From positions 12,752,157-12,816,156 of the forward strand of contig NC_092362.1 in assembly GCF_030848805.1 (NCBI RefSeq): a stretch of 64,000 nucleotides of DNA, read 5' to 3'. This stretch comes from Temnothorax longispinosus. Its lineage: Eukaryota > Arthropoda > Insecta > Hymenoptera > Formicidae. The position numbers were made by a program, and so were the translations under genes. The notes under the pieces are model-generated. The model saw only the letters and a program-made list of their open reading frames with translations. It searched no databases and was not told the DNA's origin. Below are positions 9,722 to 19,792 of this stretch, in pieces. How positions within the stretch are numbered: the stretch's first letter is position 1; each line of letters starts with the position of its first letter.

Positions 9722-10084
9722 GCACGATTCCCCTGCGTGAGGAGCATAGCACGAAAGTGTATATACGAAGTGTGTGAGACGCCGGCGAAGGGCATAGAAA
9801 GAGATAGAAGCATCTAGAAGATTAGAGGGTAAGTAAATAATATTCCTCGTTGCTGACGAGCAAAACGAGAGAATTCTCAGTTAATAAGAATGTTCGTTCG
9901 ATAAATACTGTTACAAGGAGATAGATGTTTTTGCCATTTTTCTCGAGAAATAGAAATAGAGGTAATAATGGTAATAAGAGAATTAGAGAATAGATGTGTA
10001 AAGTGTAATAAAGAAGTAGAGAATAATGAAGGAAAAAGAGATAGAAAAATGCCGCTTGGTAGCAAGTCGGCGACGTGCGCGTGC

Positions 10085-10330
10085 AAGTCCGATCGTGAAC
10101 GGCGAGAGTCATTTCTTTTGGCGCGCGGAATTTTTGGCGCGCGGAAGTCCGATCGTAGACGGCGAGAGTCATTGTTTTTGGCGCGCAGAACTTGTTGCTG
10201 GGCGCGCACAAACACATAATCGATTTCGACTAACAACATGGCATCGATGCTAGATGGCTAGATTACGATACATGTAAATGTATGCGTATGCTAGATGGCT
10301 AGATTGCGATACATGTAAATGTATGCGTAT
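10085..10330 (+). repeat. Two tandem duplications in the copia leader
   Basis: A 60-base unit (AAGTCCGATCG ... GGCGCGCGG) is present twice at 10085-10204, and a 41-base unit (TGCTAGATGGCTAGATT...) twice at about 10247-10330. The leader of about 1.05 kb between primer site and gag has no other clear feature. Short ORFs across the repeats look incidental. Confidence 0.85.
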
Positions 10331-10760
10331 GTATAAAAACTCTATATGACTCTATATGAGTTTATTTTTTTTAAAATCGATATGTATCGGGTCGGTAATT
10401 GAGCATGACTTGCTGTGCGGTGTAGCTTGATTACTGTTTAGGGAAGCCGCGTAAATTTGTATGGGCCCCGTGCGTGTGCGTGATCAACCCGAGCTCCCAT
10501 AGATCTTTTCAGCAGTGCTGGGGATCGCAACGGACAGTGGTGTGCGCGTGCGGATAGCCCTGCAGAGGCGCGTGGTTTTCTCGCTTTGGGGTTATTGTGA
10601 ATTGCAGTGCGTTCTATATAGCCTCATAAGCATTAAATTTTTATCGCTGAAAGAGATCTAGTGATAGAAATTGTAAATTATTATTTGTCAATACGAATGT
10701 TGGTTTATCTTGTCAAAAGAGGAATGCTAATGTTCAATTGATATTTAAATCCCGATATAG

Positions 10761-12411
10761 ATGGAAGAAGAAGGCCAAGATGCGCTGGTCGACTACGACA
10801 GCGATAGCAGCTTCATCACGGTAATAGATAGAGAAGCAAAAGATAAAAACGAGGAGACAGTAAGAAAAGATAGAGGTAAGAGAGTATTTTTTTGAAAATA
10901 AAGTAGTCCAGAAAAATAATATATATATACATTCAGAGAAAATAAAAATAGTAATTTCAAAATTCCGTATAGAAGCAAAAGATAAAAAGGAGATGGAAAG
11001 AAGAGGTGCAATCCCGAAAAAGAACTTGCCTAAAGTCAGAGAGAATATAGATGTGACCAAAGCATGGGAAGAGAACCGTCCAGTACTGCCAATTGGAACC
11101 AAAATATTATATGAAAAGCAAGAAAAAATGGTCGCAAAAATGGACAATTCGATGCAGATGCTGGATAAAGTAATGACGAAGGCCACCGAGATGATGGAGA
11201 ATATGGTGGAAGTCTCCCGTTTAAACTTAGAGAAAGAAAAAGTTAAACTTAGACGTTTAGAGGTAAGCAATAAAGATACCCAAAGTTCAGTAGAAAACAG
11301 TAAACAAACGGTTAAAGAACTAGAGGTAGAGTCTAAAAAGAGAAAATTAAATGAAATAACAGTCTGTTCAGCCGAAAAAGATAGGAGTTTAGAGACAATG
11401 AAAAGAGCTATAGAATTGGAATTGAACAGTCAAAGGTTGCATATTAGAAGAGAATATAAGCTGACGCAAAAATCCAACTTTGATCTTTGGATGGATTATT
11501 TAAAATCTGAGTTAATGAATAACGAGTTGTTAGATGTAATAGATTCAAACATTGAAAGTCCAGAAAATCTCTCCGAACTAAAAGTTGCTAAGAGAAAAAG
11601 TCTAGTTAGAGATATAATAATCAATCATTTAGATGAAAACTATCATAAAAGGATTCTACATGAAAAAGATCCGAAAGAAATTTTGAAGAAATTGAGAGGA
11701 TATAAAAAGAGTGAAGTAAACGTTACTCATGCATCGGTACGAGCTAAACTCTATCAAATTAAAATGAGAAAAGACGAAAAAGTAAGTGATTTTTGTGAAC
11801 GCTTCGATTCAATAATTAGAGAATATGAATCATGTGAAGATGCGGTACCCCTCGCAGAACAAGAGATTAGATCTGCACTTTATCAGGCTGTGTCAATTAA
11901 TGTACCAGAGCTGAGGAATGTAGATTTAATTAGAAGACAAACTAATCTTAAAGAAATGAACATAGATGAAATAAAGTCTTTTATGATGCAGTTAGAAGCA
12001 GAGACTAAAAACGAGAATAGAGAAAAATTAGAGAAACCCGAAGTCAGGGTACAGAGGGCTGCTGCAGAAGAGAACATGAAACAAGTGAAATGCTACAGAT
12101 GCAACCGAATGGGTCATATGGCAAAGGACTGTCCACTAATAGAATTTGGTGCCTGGTTTTGTTACTACTGCCAGGAAGTACGAGGTCACAAGGGTGATAA
12201 TTGTCCGAGTGCCGAAGCCCAGGCGAACAGAGCTAGAGGAAAAAGGTATTTAAATAAAACTGTTAATAAAAACATAAAGAAAAAGGGTAGATTTGTGCAA
12301 AAAGGCACAAAAAGAGTAGATAACAAAGGGAAAATAACCAAGATACAACCAGCTGAGAAACCTATATCAACGAAAACAGCAAATGAAGGAGAATCAGAAG
12401 AAGGTAAATAA
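10761..12411 (+). CDS. gag: Copia Gag, probably spliced near its 5' end
   Basis: The longest single frame is 10993-12411, but a better start is the ATG at 10761 (MEEEGQDALVDYD). Reading on from there hits a stop near 10894 unless 10876-10972 is removed. That segment has a GTAAG donor and a TATAG acceptor, and its removal keeps the frame. Gag contains a long Lys/Glu-rich helical part, a retrotransposon capsid-like centre (KLYQIKMRKDEKVSDFCERF near 11745), and two zinc knuckles, CYRCNRMGHMAKDC near 12092 and a CYYCQ...HKGDNC motif near 12160. It ends in UAA at 12409, in frame with pol. It forms the capsid and binds element RNA. Confidence 0.85.
10876..10972 (+). other. Putative intron in copia gag
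   Basis: AG|GTAAG donor, TATAG acceptor, 97 bases, AT-rich. The sequences just before the donor and just after the acceptor share a GAAGCAAAAGATAAAAA repeat, so a local duplication may have created it. It could instead be a disabling insertion. Confidence 0.5.
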
Positions 12412-14200
12412 TGCATGGTTAAATTAATAGAAGATAGAGATAGTTCAAAAGAGGTAGTCAATTTTACTGCAGATTCGGGTGCTACGGATCATACTGTGAA
12501 TAAGAATTTTATTCTGTCAAAGTTTGAAAAATGTAAAGATAGAGTTATTAAATGCGCGAATAAAAATGAGCTTGCAAACATTTCAATAGATGGTAAAGAA
12601 AATCTTACGCTAATAACAAATGAAAAAGAAAAGAGAGTCATTAAATTAACAAATGTAATTGCAGCAAAGAAAGTATCCAAAAATTTACTATATCTAAGAA
12701 AGTTGGCTGATGCAGGGTTCAGTATTTATTTAGATGATAAAGTGTTTAAAGTTTACAATAAACTGACAAATAAAATAGTTTTTAAAGGAATTTACAGATG
12801 TAGAGCAGAAATTGTTCCACATAGTGAGCTTCCTGAACAATCGCAAGCAAACATTCAGACCAATGAATTATCAATTTCGGAGGAAGAGTTAGATGAGAGG
12901 GATAATGTTGGCTCTGCGATTGGGAGGGAGAATGAAGGAGAGCTCACAAATGTGAACGAAAATGAAAATATAGAACACAATAATGCTGAACTCGAGCAAG
13001 TCATTAAGTTAGAAGATATACAGACAATAGAGAATATAGAAGAAATGTGTGAAAGCTCAGTAATTGAAAAAGTAAAGAAACTAGAGAAAATAAATGAGGT
13101 GATGTTATGGCATGTTAGATTAGGTCATGCATCGTTAAACTATCTAAAACAATTACAAAAAGTAGAAAAGAGATTAGAGAATGTAAAGTTTGATAACTCC
13201 ATATTAGAGTGTGAAGTATGTATAATGGCAAAGATGGCAAAACTGCCGTTTAAAGAAAACAGAAATAGAGTACAGAGACCACTACAGGTAATACATACGG
13301 ACATCATAGGTCCAATAAAACCTACATCCTATCCAGGACAAAAGAGGTTAATAATCACTTTTATAGATGACTATTCTAGATTAGCAAAAGCCTACTCTCT
13401 GAAGACAAAAGATGAATCGGGAGAGGCTCTAGAAAAATATCTTATATCCGCCAGAAATCTACTAGGAAAAGAAGAAAAGCTATGCTATGCAAAGTCAGAT
13501 CAAGACAAGGAAGTTGCAGAAAGGTTCAACAGAACGTTGAAAGAGAAAGTAAGAACATATATGCTCGACTCGGGATTACTAAAGAGTATGTGGGAGTTGG
13601 CAGTTGACGCTGCTGTGCATGCGTACAACAGATCTCCACATAAGACTTTAGAGTATGAGATCCCGTTGAAGAAGTTTTCATCAGAAACAAGTTGTCATTT
13701 TGAACAAATAAAGAAATTCGGATGCATTGGATATGCAAGAGTACCAAAGCCTACGTCGAAATTCGACAAGACAGCTATTGGTGTGTTGGTGGGATATACT
13801 GACACTGGATATATACTATATACTCTGGTATCCAAGCACGAGAAAATTTATAGAGTCATGACAACAGAGCAGCAAGAAACTGCACTAAGATGGATAGAAG
13901 TCACAAACTTAAAATGTTTGATGACGACTTAGAAGAAATAAAGAAAGACTTAGAAGAAAAAGAAGAAACTAGAAACAGAAAACATATGGATGACACTCAT
14001 GGAGATTTTATCAAGTAGTGTGTTGATTAAGGGAAGGTAAAAGTCGAATGGATAAAGACCAAAGAGAATTTGGCAGACATTATGACAAAACCTTTATCTC
14101 TAGAAGCATTTGTGTATCCGAGAGATAAAATAATGAATATAGAGTTTAGACAAAGTTAGAGATTAATTTTAGTCGATAACTAATTCTTGTTGTGTTTCAG
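12404..14200 (+). other. Copia gag-mRNA splice donor and acceptor
   Basis: A donor-like AAG|GTAAAT lies exactly at the gag/pol border. A strong acceptor with branch-like CTAAT and pyrimidine tract (ACTAATTCTTGTTGTGTTTCAG) ends at 14200, just before the 3' LTR. Splicing would remove pol and end Gag a few codons later. Drosophila copia makes a spliced gag RNA in this way, so conservation of the strategy is likely. The span given is the predicted intron. Confidence 0.6.
12415..13932 (+). pseudogene. pol: Copia Pol remnant: protease and deleted integrase
   Basis: Frame is shared with gag, separated by UAA and one codon. The aspartic protease motif DSGATDH lies near residue 22. The gag-pre-integrase segment LWHVRLGHASLNYLKQL is near residue 231, followed by CEVCIMAKM. 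The integrase core starts with HTDIIGP. At about 13495-13510 the text jumps from AKSDQ straight to EVAERFNRT, so roughly 35-40 residues between the second Asp and the Glu of the D,D,E triad are missing. After the integrase C-terminal part the frame stops, and no reverse transcriptase follows. Out-of-frame sequence at about 14040-14150 still encodes the RNase H tail (WIKTKENLADIMTKPL). Confidence 0.85.
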
Positions 14201-14240
14201 ATAAAGAGGAAACTTAGAGAGGACCCGTGGATCGCTCGCC

Positions 14241-14253
14241 CAAAAGGAGGGAG
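14241..14253 (+). promoter_or_regulatory. Copia polypurine tract
   Basis: CAAAAGGAGGGAG directly precedes the 3' LTR. Confidence 0.85.
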
Positions 14254-14537
14254 TGTTGGGAGAAGACTTTGAACGAGCAATAAGTTCCCGCCCTTCTAGA
14301 GGGCAGTCCCCGGTTGGCGGCGCGACTCGGCGCGCCACGCGTGCGTGCGGGCATCAGTGGTGCTCACAAGAGCCTCGATCACCGTCGTGTTCAGACGTGT
14401 CGGTTACGGTTTAAGTTACAAAGTGTGATATACTTATATATAATAAAGACAGTATTCAGAGTGTATAAAGATCAAGATTGTTGTGTTCCCTGCTCATCTC
14501 ACCACATTTCAAGTCGTCCCTGATTATATTTCCAATA
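14254..14537 (+). repeat. Copia 3' LTR
   Basis: 284 bases, near-identical to the 5' copy, followed by the ATTAA target duplication. Confidence 0.95.
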
Positions 14538-14542
14538 ATTAA

Positions 14543-15031
14543 ATACATCAAAATACATTTCTTTAAAGTTTTGGAAAGACAAATGTAATGGAAAAGCATA
14601 TTTACAACAATCGTAAACCCAATATTGTACCTAATCTTCCCCCTTCACCCTTTCCTCTCAAATCAAGGTCAGCACAGTCTTATAAATTTGCTTTTAGAAC
14701 TTTTAGAAATCTCTTGATAAGGACACAAAACCAGTGTCGAAACGTCGAGTTAACGTAAGAATAAATGTCAGTTTGGTCAAAAATACAACCTGTGTTAATT
14801 TTTCACTGACAAAGCAAAGAATTTTGGAAAACTTATAAATTTGTATAAATCTTCAAATTAATATAGTATTTTCCCTTCTTTTATTACAATATACAATAAG
14901 TTTCATACTCTAGCAACCCAGGAGTACCCTGAGTATCTCATGATACAAACACCACAATTGAATAAATATCCTAATATATTACCGATCATCGTCAAATTCA
15001 ATACAATCCTCCTTGAATGATATTCTATTGA
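14543..15031. other. Non-genic stretch ending in a satellite-like segment
   Basis: No gene seen. Bases 14978-15037 (ACCGATCATCGTCAAATTC ... CCTTGAATGATATTC) are a diverged single copy of part of the 152-base satellite unit found at 15.4-19.8 kb. Confidence 0.6.
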
Positions 15032-15208
15032 TTAAATAACTAACCTTTCCTTTCTCCTTTTTTCCTTTTCCGCCTCCCTACTCCGTCGTTCTATACTTTC
15101 CTCTTCCTCTACCACACTTTCTTGGTTCCTTTCTCTTCGTACCCTTTCGCGAACTCCTTTTTCCAAATTTCTTCTCGCCCGTTTTCTATTCTCACGTTCT
15201 TTTTCCAT
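15032..15208 (-). pseudogene. Arg/Glu-rich exon-like fragment 3
   Basis: A 58-codon frame from ATG at 15208 encodes MEKERENRKRARR ... VVEEEESIERRSREAEK, the same basic-acidic-basic pattern as the fragments at 8701-9003 and 9122-9299. It ends at a GTTAGT donor-like site. The three fragments lie on the same strand, and the copia element separates this one from the other two, as if copia had inserted in an intron. Confidence 0.4.
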
Positions 15209-15461
15209 AATTTTTTAAATTGTTTCGATGGCTGTTAAATTGTTTCGATGGCTGTGATTGACACAATATTCGAGTAATATCGATAGATTGTTTTGTTTAT
15301 ACTCGCTCGGTCTGATGTTCGCAGAATATACCAATATTGCTATCGGTGATTGCAATTGGTGATTGCAATGTTTAATATATATTGACTATATATGGTCTTA
15401 TATGATTATATATATTTACATATATATAACATCATTATATATGTTTATATATGATTATATA

Positions 15462-15795
15462 CCTTCCTTGAATGATACTCTATCGATTAAAAAAAAAACA
15501 GCCCGATATCTCAATATTTGAGGAAGTTAGAGCAACCACGGACATTTCTAAAAAAATTAAAATTTTTTTTTTAAAAAACCCCTTTACCGATCATCGCCAA
15601 ATTCAATACCAACCTTCCTTGAATGATACTCTATCGATTAAAAAAAAAACAGCCCGATATCTCAATATTTGAGGAAGTTAGAGCAACCACGGACATTTCT
15701 AAAAAAATTAAAATTTTTTTTAAAAAAGAACCCCTTTACCGATCATCGCCAAATTCAATACCAACCTTCCTTGAATGATACTCTATCGATTAAAA
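15462..15795 (+). repeat. 152-bp satellite, tandem copies
   Basis: Two full units and the start of a third (unit starts 15462, 15613, 15765) read CCTTCCTTGAATGATACTC, an A-run, CAGCCCGATATCTCAATATTTG, GAAGTTAGAGCAACCACGGAC and ACCGATCATCGCCAAATTC. Further units lie at 16255-16425, 18185-18320, 19503-19792 and 26561-26655. Confidence 0.9.
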
Positions 15796-15804
15796 AAAAA
15801 ACAT

Positions 15805-16010
15805 AAATTATCATTCATTCATCCATTCATTCATTCATTTATTTATTAAATCCATTCATCCATTCACCCATTTATCCATTCATCCATTCATTCATTTATT
15901 TATTTATTAAATCCATTCATCCATTCACCCATTCATCCATTCATCCATTTATTCATTCATTAATTTATTTATTAAATCCATTCATCAATTCATCCATTCA
16001 TCAATCCAAG
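15805..16010 (+). repeat. (CATT)n-type minisatellite
   Basis: CATTCATCCATTCATT tetramers alternate with TTATTTATTAAATC blocks in units of about 60-70 bases. The same array in the opposite orientation lies at 18795-19500. Confidence 0.9.
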
Positions 16011-16039
16011 AAAAGAAAAATCCAAGAAAAGAAAAATTA

Positions 16040-16110
16040 AAGAAAAATATACTTTATTATATAGTTTTTGAAAGCTCTCGATGTAAGCTAAATGTTTTCG
16101 TGGTTAATTT
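16040..16110 (+). repeat. Dispersed repeat with GCTCTCGATGTAAGCTA
   Basis: A ~65-base segment (ATACTTTATTATATAGTTTTTGAAAG then CTCTCGATGTAAGC, split here for length) recurs at about 18660, 19015 and 19105, always in the same orientation and next to the tetranucleotide arrays. Confidence 0.8.
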
Positions 16111-16254
16111 TGTAGTTTATAATTATTTAAGATTTAATAACGATATTGCTATCGTAGAGGAAAGACGGAGGGAAAGATAGAGGGATATAGAAGAATTTGT
16201 TTACAGAGTAAGTGAATATTAATTATAATTAAACGAAATTACAGAATGGCTTTT

Positions 16255-16425
16255 AACTCTATCGATTAAAAAAAAAAAAACAGGCCGATATCTCAATATT
16301 TGCGGAAGTTAGAGCAACCACGAACATTTTTAAAAAAATTCAAAATTTTTTTAAAAAAGAACCCTTTTACCGATCATCGCCAAATTCAATACCAATCTTC
16401 CTTGAATGATACTCTATTTATTAAA
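16255..16425 (+). repeat. 152-bp satellite unit
   Basis: One diverged unit of the satellite described at 15462. Confidence 0.85.
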
Positions 16426-16444
16426 AAAAAATATTATGTAAATA

Positions 16445-16630
16445 TCTATATATATAAAATAAAATGTCTGTATGTATAAATGTATGTATGTCTGTTCTTT
16501 ATACACTCTTAAACTATTCAATCAAATTTTTACCAAAAGTATATAAAATAATCCGATTCGCCTCAATTTACCCTAAGTTATTTGATGGATAGCCAATCCT
16601 CAAAACCGATCCTCAAAAAATTTAAATTCG
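16445..16630 (+). other. Possible Helitron-like left end
   Basis: TCTATATATATAAAATAAAA followed by TGTCTGTATGTATAAATG resembles the 5' ends of many animal Helitrons. I found no convincing CTRR/hairpin 3' end or Rep/helicase coding, so this is only a resemblance. Confidence 0.2.
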
Positions 16631-16639
16631 ACGTTTTTG

Positions 16640-16812
16640 AACATAAGCAACACATTGGCATCGAAAACTCAAAAAACAATTTTTACTTCGGTTTTTCCTA
16701 CCCCTATTTTCATATATAATTCTTTTAAATTTAGTCGATTAGACAGCTTTATATACGATCAAAATTATGGACCTTTGATCGCGTATAAAGCTGGGTCTAA
16801 TCAACCAATGGC
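16640..16812 (+). mobile_element. Foldback/MITE copy 1 (truncated)
   Basis: Left arm plus the inner part of the right arm of the hairpin element seen complete at 17962-18155. The arms meet at ATTATGGACC. Sequence after CTAATCAACCA is unrelated. Confidence 0.75.
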
Positions 16813-17961
16813 ATCGATGTTCGGATATCGTGGGGTCGCAATAGGGATCAGGACGGTGGCGGTGAGTCAGCGAGACAAGATTTGGTAACAATTAACAATA
16901 TATTCTGTCTAAATTATGTACATTGTGTTTGCGTTGTCTTAGGCGGCGCCTTGTAGGCGCCTAATCAAAAAATGTAAGTGCTAATGCACGGTTAAAAGTT
17001 CATTTGGCGGATGGCCTTCTTTGCAAGGGGCTCAGAGGGGACCGAGTTATTATTCAGGTCGATTTTAGAGCCCGGGGTGCGCGGTGGCTTGTCCGTCGGT
17101 TGATCCGGTGGGTCCACAGGCGATGAAGGAGCCCGAAATGCTCGGCTGAGCACCGTTTGACACGCAGTGGTTCGCGTCTCCTTGACGCGGATCAGGTGGA
17201 GAGCCGGTGGCCGAGAAATGCGGCAATCCCGTTTCGGGAGCGTCAGTCCGGCTGGCCTGGTGCGGCGCACCTCTGGGAGCTCCAGTGGAATGAGCTTCCA
17301 CGGACGTATCGCCTGTCCCTTGTCCAATGCCCGTCTCGGTGGCTGCCGCTCCTGCGGCTCTGGCTGGTTGGCCAGACGAGATTGCACACGGGCCGGTGGC
17401 TCTTGGGGCCGCTCCTGCGGCACCGGTTTAGCGGGCTCCGCCTCCTTCGTGTGCCGCTCCTGCGGTACCGGCTGGTGGGAGAGGCGCTTCTTCCGTCTCT
17501 GGCTCCGCGTCCTGGTTCGGCACCTCTTCCTTCGGGTCGCTGTTGGGGTGGGGCCACTCCGTGCCTCCGCTTCTACTGTGTCGGGCCCGGAGGGGGCGTC
17601 CGACTTGGAGGGGGCCACGGTCTCCACGGTGGCTCCACGAGAGTGCAATGAGCGGAGGAGAAGTCTCTCGACGCTCGGTAATTTCTGCGCGGAGGAGATG
17701 AAGTCTCACTCGACGCGACAAAAGATTTATAATTTCGAGTCTCTCAACGCTTCCTCAAGGCTAGATCGCCGAGTATAGCGGTAGGATTCGATGCTGGTCT
17801 GTGCGCGGCTTCGCCTTAAATTGCTACTCGAACGTACTTTAAACGCGAGTAATTGTACGTGAGCCGGCGACGCGCCGCGGCGAGCCGCGCAATCTGATAA
17901 GCGCGTGTTGGCCGGGCGCGCATTTGTCAGGCGCGCGCGGCCCATGTTCGACTTCTCGAAC
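16813..17961. other. GC-rich block between two foldback copies
   Basis: This 1.15-kb block is strikingly GC-rich against AT-rich surroundings. It contains a GGCGCC inverted repeat near 16943 and one plausible coding frame on the minus strand (next entry). The flanking foldback sequences are in direct orientation on their left arms. It may be captured DNA; its source is unknown. Confidence 0.5.
16992..17648 (-). CDS. Pro/Arg/Gln-rich hypothetical protein
   Basis: A 218-codon ORF encodes a strongly basic, disordered-looking protein with three spaced QPVPQER/KPVPQER/QPEPQER repeats at about residues 75-125, a TRTRSQRRKKR cluster near residue 50, and a C-terminus rich in Pro. No domain is recognised. 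GC-rich DNA generates long chance ORFs and opposite-strand frames are also open, so coding status is doubtful; the peptide-level repeats are the only positive sign. It could be the 5' part of a retroelement Gag or a captured host exon. Confidence 0.3.
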   Translation of the reverse strand: MHSRGATVETVAPSKSDAPSGPDTVEAEARSGPTPTATRRKRCRTRTRSQRRKKRLSHQPVPQERHTKEAEPAKPVPQERPQEPPARVQSRLANQPEPQERQPPRRALDKGQAIRPWKLIPLELPEVRRTRPAGLTLPKRDCRISRPPALHLIRVKETRTTACQTVLSRAFRAPSSPVDPPDQPTDKPPRTPGSKIDLNNNSVPSEPLAKKAIRQMNF

Positions 17962-18155
17962 AATCGAAAACTCAAAAAACAATTTTTACTTCGGTCTTTT
18001 CTACCTCTATTTCATATATAATTTTTTTAAATTCGGTTGATTAGACTTAGCTTTATATGCGATCAAAATTATGGACCTTTGATCGCGTATAAAGCTGGGT
18101 CTAATCAACCAAATCTTAAAAAATTATATATGAAATAGGGGTAGAAAAGACTAAA
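17962..18155. mobile_element. Foldback/MITE copy 2 (complete hairpin)
   Basis: Arms of about 70 bases (left contains TCGGTTGATTAGACTTAGC, right its near-perfect complement with CTGGGTCTAATCAACCAA) are separated by about ten bases (ATTATGGACC). No coding capacity. Copies or halves occur at 16640 and 26690. Confidence 0.85.
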
Positions 18156-18184
18156 AAATATAATAAAATTAGAAATAGATCGAT

Positions 18185-18320
18185 ATTTCCAAATTTACGG
18201 AAGTTAGAGCAACCACAGACATTTCTAAAAAAATTTAAAATTTAAAAAAAAAACCCCTTTACCGATCGTCGCCAAATTCAATACCAACCTTCCTTGAACG
18301 AGACTCTATCGATTAAAAAA
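18185..18320 (+). repeat. 152-bp satellite unit
   Basis: One diverged unit. Confidence 0.85.
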
Positions 18321-18389
18321 CTCAGAAGTTCGAGCCGAACATATACTCATAAATGTCACCAAGTTTCAAGCTAATCAGCTTCTCACATT

Positions 18390-18650
18390 CTATATAGATT
18401 TATTTATTTTATTATTTATTTATTTATTTATTTATTTATAAATATATTTATTTATTATTTTTTTGATTTAATGTTTTATTTATTTATTTATTTACTTATT
18501 TATTTATATATTGTTTTATTGATTTATTGAATTATTGATTTATTTATTGATATATTTATTTTTTTTTATTTATTTATTTATTAATATATTTATTTATTAA
18601 TTTTTTTATTTATTGTTTAATTAATTTATTTATTTATTAAACCTTGAAAA
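18390..18650 (+). repeat. (TTTA)n low-complexity DNA
   Basis: Imperfect TTTA/TTAT tetramers over about 260 bases. Confidence 0.9.
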
Positions 18651-18794
18651 GTATTAAAAGAAAATATACTTTATTATATAGTTTTTGAAAGCTCTCGATG
18701 TAAGCTAAATGTTTTTGCAATTTAATAAATATTTATTTATTAATATATTTATTTATTAATTTTTTGATTTATTGTTTAATTAATTAATTAATTT

Positions 18795-19502
18795 ATTAAA
18801 CCTTGAATGGATGAATGGATGAATGGGTGAATGGATGAATGGATTTAATAAATAAATAAATGAATGGATGAATGGATGAATGGATGAATGGTTGAATGGA
18901 TTTAATAAATAAATAAATGAATGAATGAATGAATGGATTGATGAATGGATGAATGGATGAATGGATTTAATAAATAAATGAATGAATGAATACTCTCGAA
19001 AAGTATTAAAGAAAAATGTACTTTATTATATAGTTTTTGAAAGCTCTCGATGTAAGCTAAAATGTTTTCGTGGTTAATTTTTCGATATGGGTTTGTTCTG
19101 GAAAAGTATTAAAGAAAAATATATTTTATTATATAGTTTTTGAAAGATCTCGATGTAAGCTATGGGTTTTCGCAATTTCATAAATAAATAAATGAATGAA
19201 TAAATGGATGAATGGATTTAATAAATACATAAATGAATGAATGAATGGATGAATGGATGAATGGATGAATGGATAAATGGATGAATGGATGAATGAATAA
19301 TGAATAAATGGGTGAATGGATGAATGGATTTAATAAATAAATAAATGAATGAATGGATGAATGGGTGAATGGATGAATGGATTTAATAAATAAATAAATG
19401 AATGGATGAATGAATGAATAGATGAATGGATGAATGGATGAATGGATAAATGGATGAATGGATGAATGGTTGAATGGATTTAATAAATAAATAAATGAAT
19501 GA
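18795..19502 (-). repeat. (GAAT/GGAT)n minisatellite
   Basis: GAATGGATGAATGGAT arrays punctuated by TTTAATAAATAAATAAATG, the reverse complement of the array at 15805-16010. A His/Phe/Ile/Ser repeat ORF across it is a by-product. Confidence 0.9.
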
Positions 19503-19792
19503 ACTCTATCGATTAAAAAAAAACAACCCGATATCTCAATATTTGCGGAAGTTAGAGCAACCACGGACATTTCTAAAAAAATTAAAATTAAAAAAAAACC
19601 CTTTACCGATCATCGCCAAATTCAATACCAACCTTCCTTGAATGATACTCTATCAATTAAAAAAAAAAACAGCCCGATATCTCAATATTTGCGAAAGTTA
19701 AAGCAACCACAGACATTAAATCTGCACATCTAAAAAAATTAAAATTAAAAAAAAAACCCTTTACCGATCATCGCCAAATTCAATACCAACCT
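19503..19792 (+). repeat. 152-bp satellite, about two units
   Basis: The second unit carries a variant, ACAGACATTAAATCTGCACAT, shared only with the unit at 26561, which is its continuation beyond the 6.8-kb transposon. Confidence 0.9.

Larger units (their letters stand above)
9423..14537 (+). mobile_element. Copia-type LTR retrotransposon, internally deleted
   Basis: Two 284-base LTRs (9423-9706 and 14254-14537) flank the element, with the 5-bp target duplication ATTAA at 9418-9422 and 14538-14542. I count two differences between the LTRs (C/T near 9477 and G/A near 9592), so insertion was recent. The primer site GGTTATGGGCCCAGG after the 5' LTR matches the internal initiator-Met-tRNA site used by Drosophila copia. 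Gag is intact, but pol lacks the integrase centre and essentially all reverse transcriptase and RNase H. The copy is therefore non-autonomous and probably moved with enzymes from another copy. Confidence 0.95.

Noticed and set aside
15462..15795. Regular repeats that might suggest a CRISPR array
   Set aside because: The 152-bp units are contiguous satellite copies without spacers, in a eukaryotic transposon-rich context.
19178..19570. Minus-strand ORF of HPFIHSSIHPF repeats
   Set aside because: Direct translation of a tetranucleotide minisatellite.
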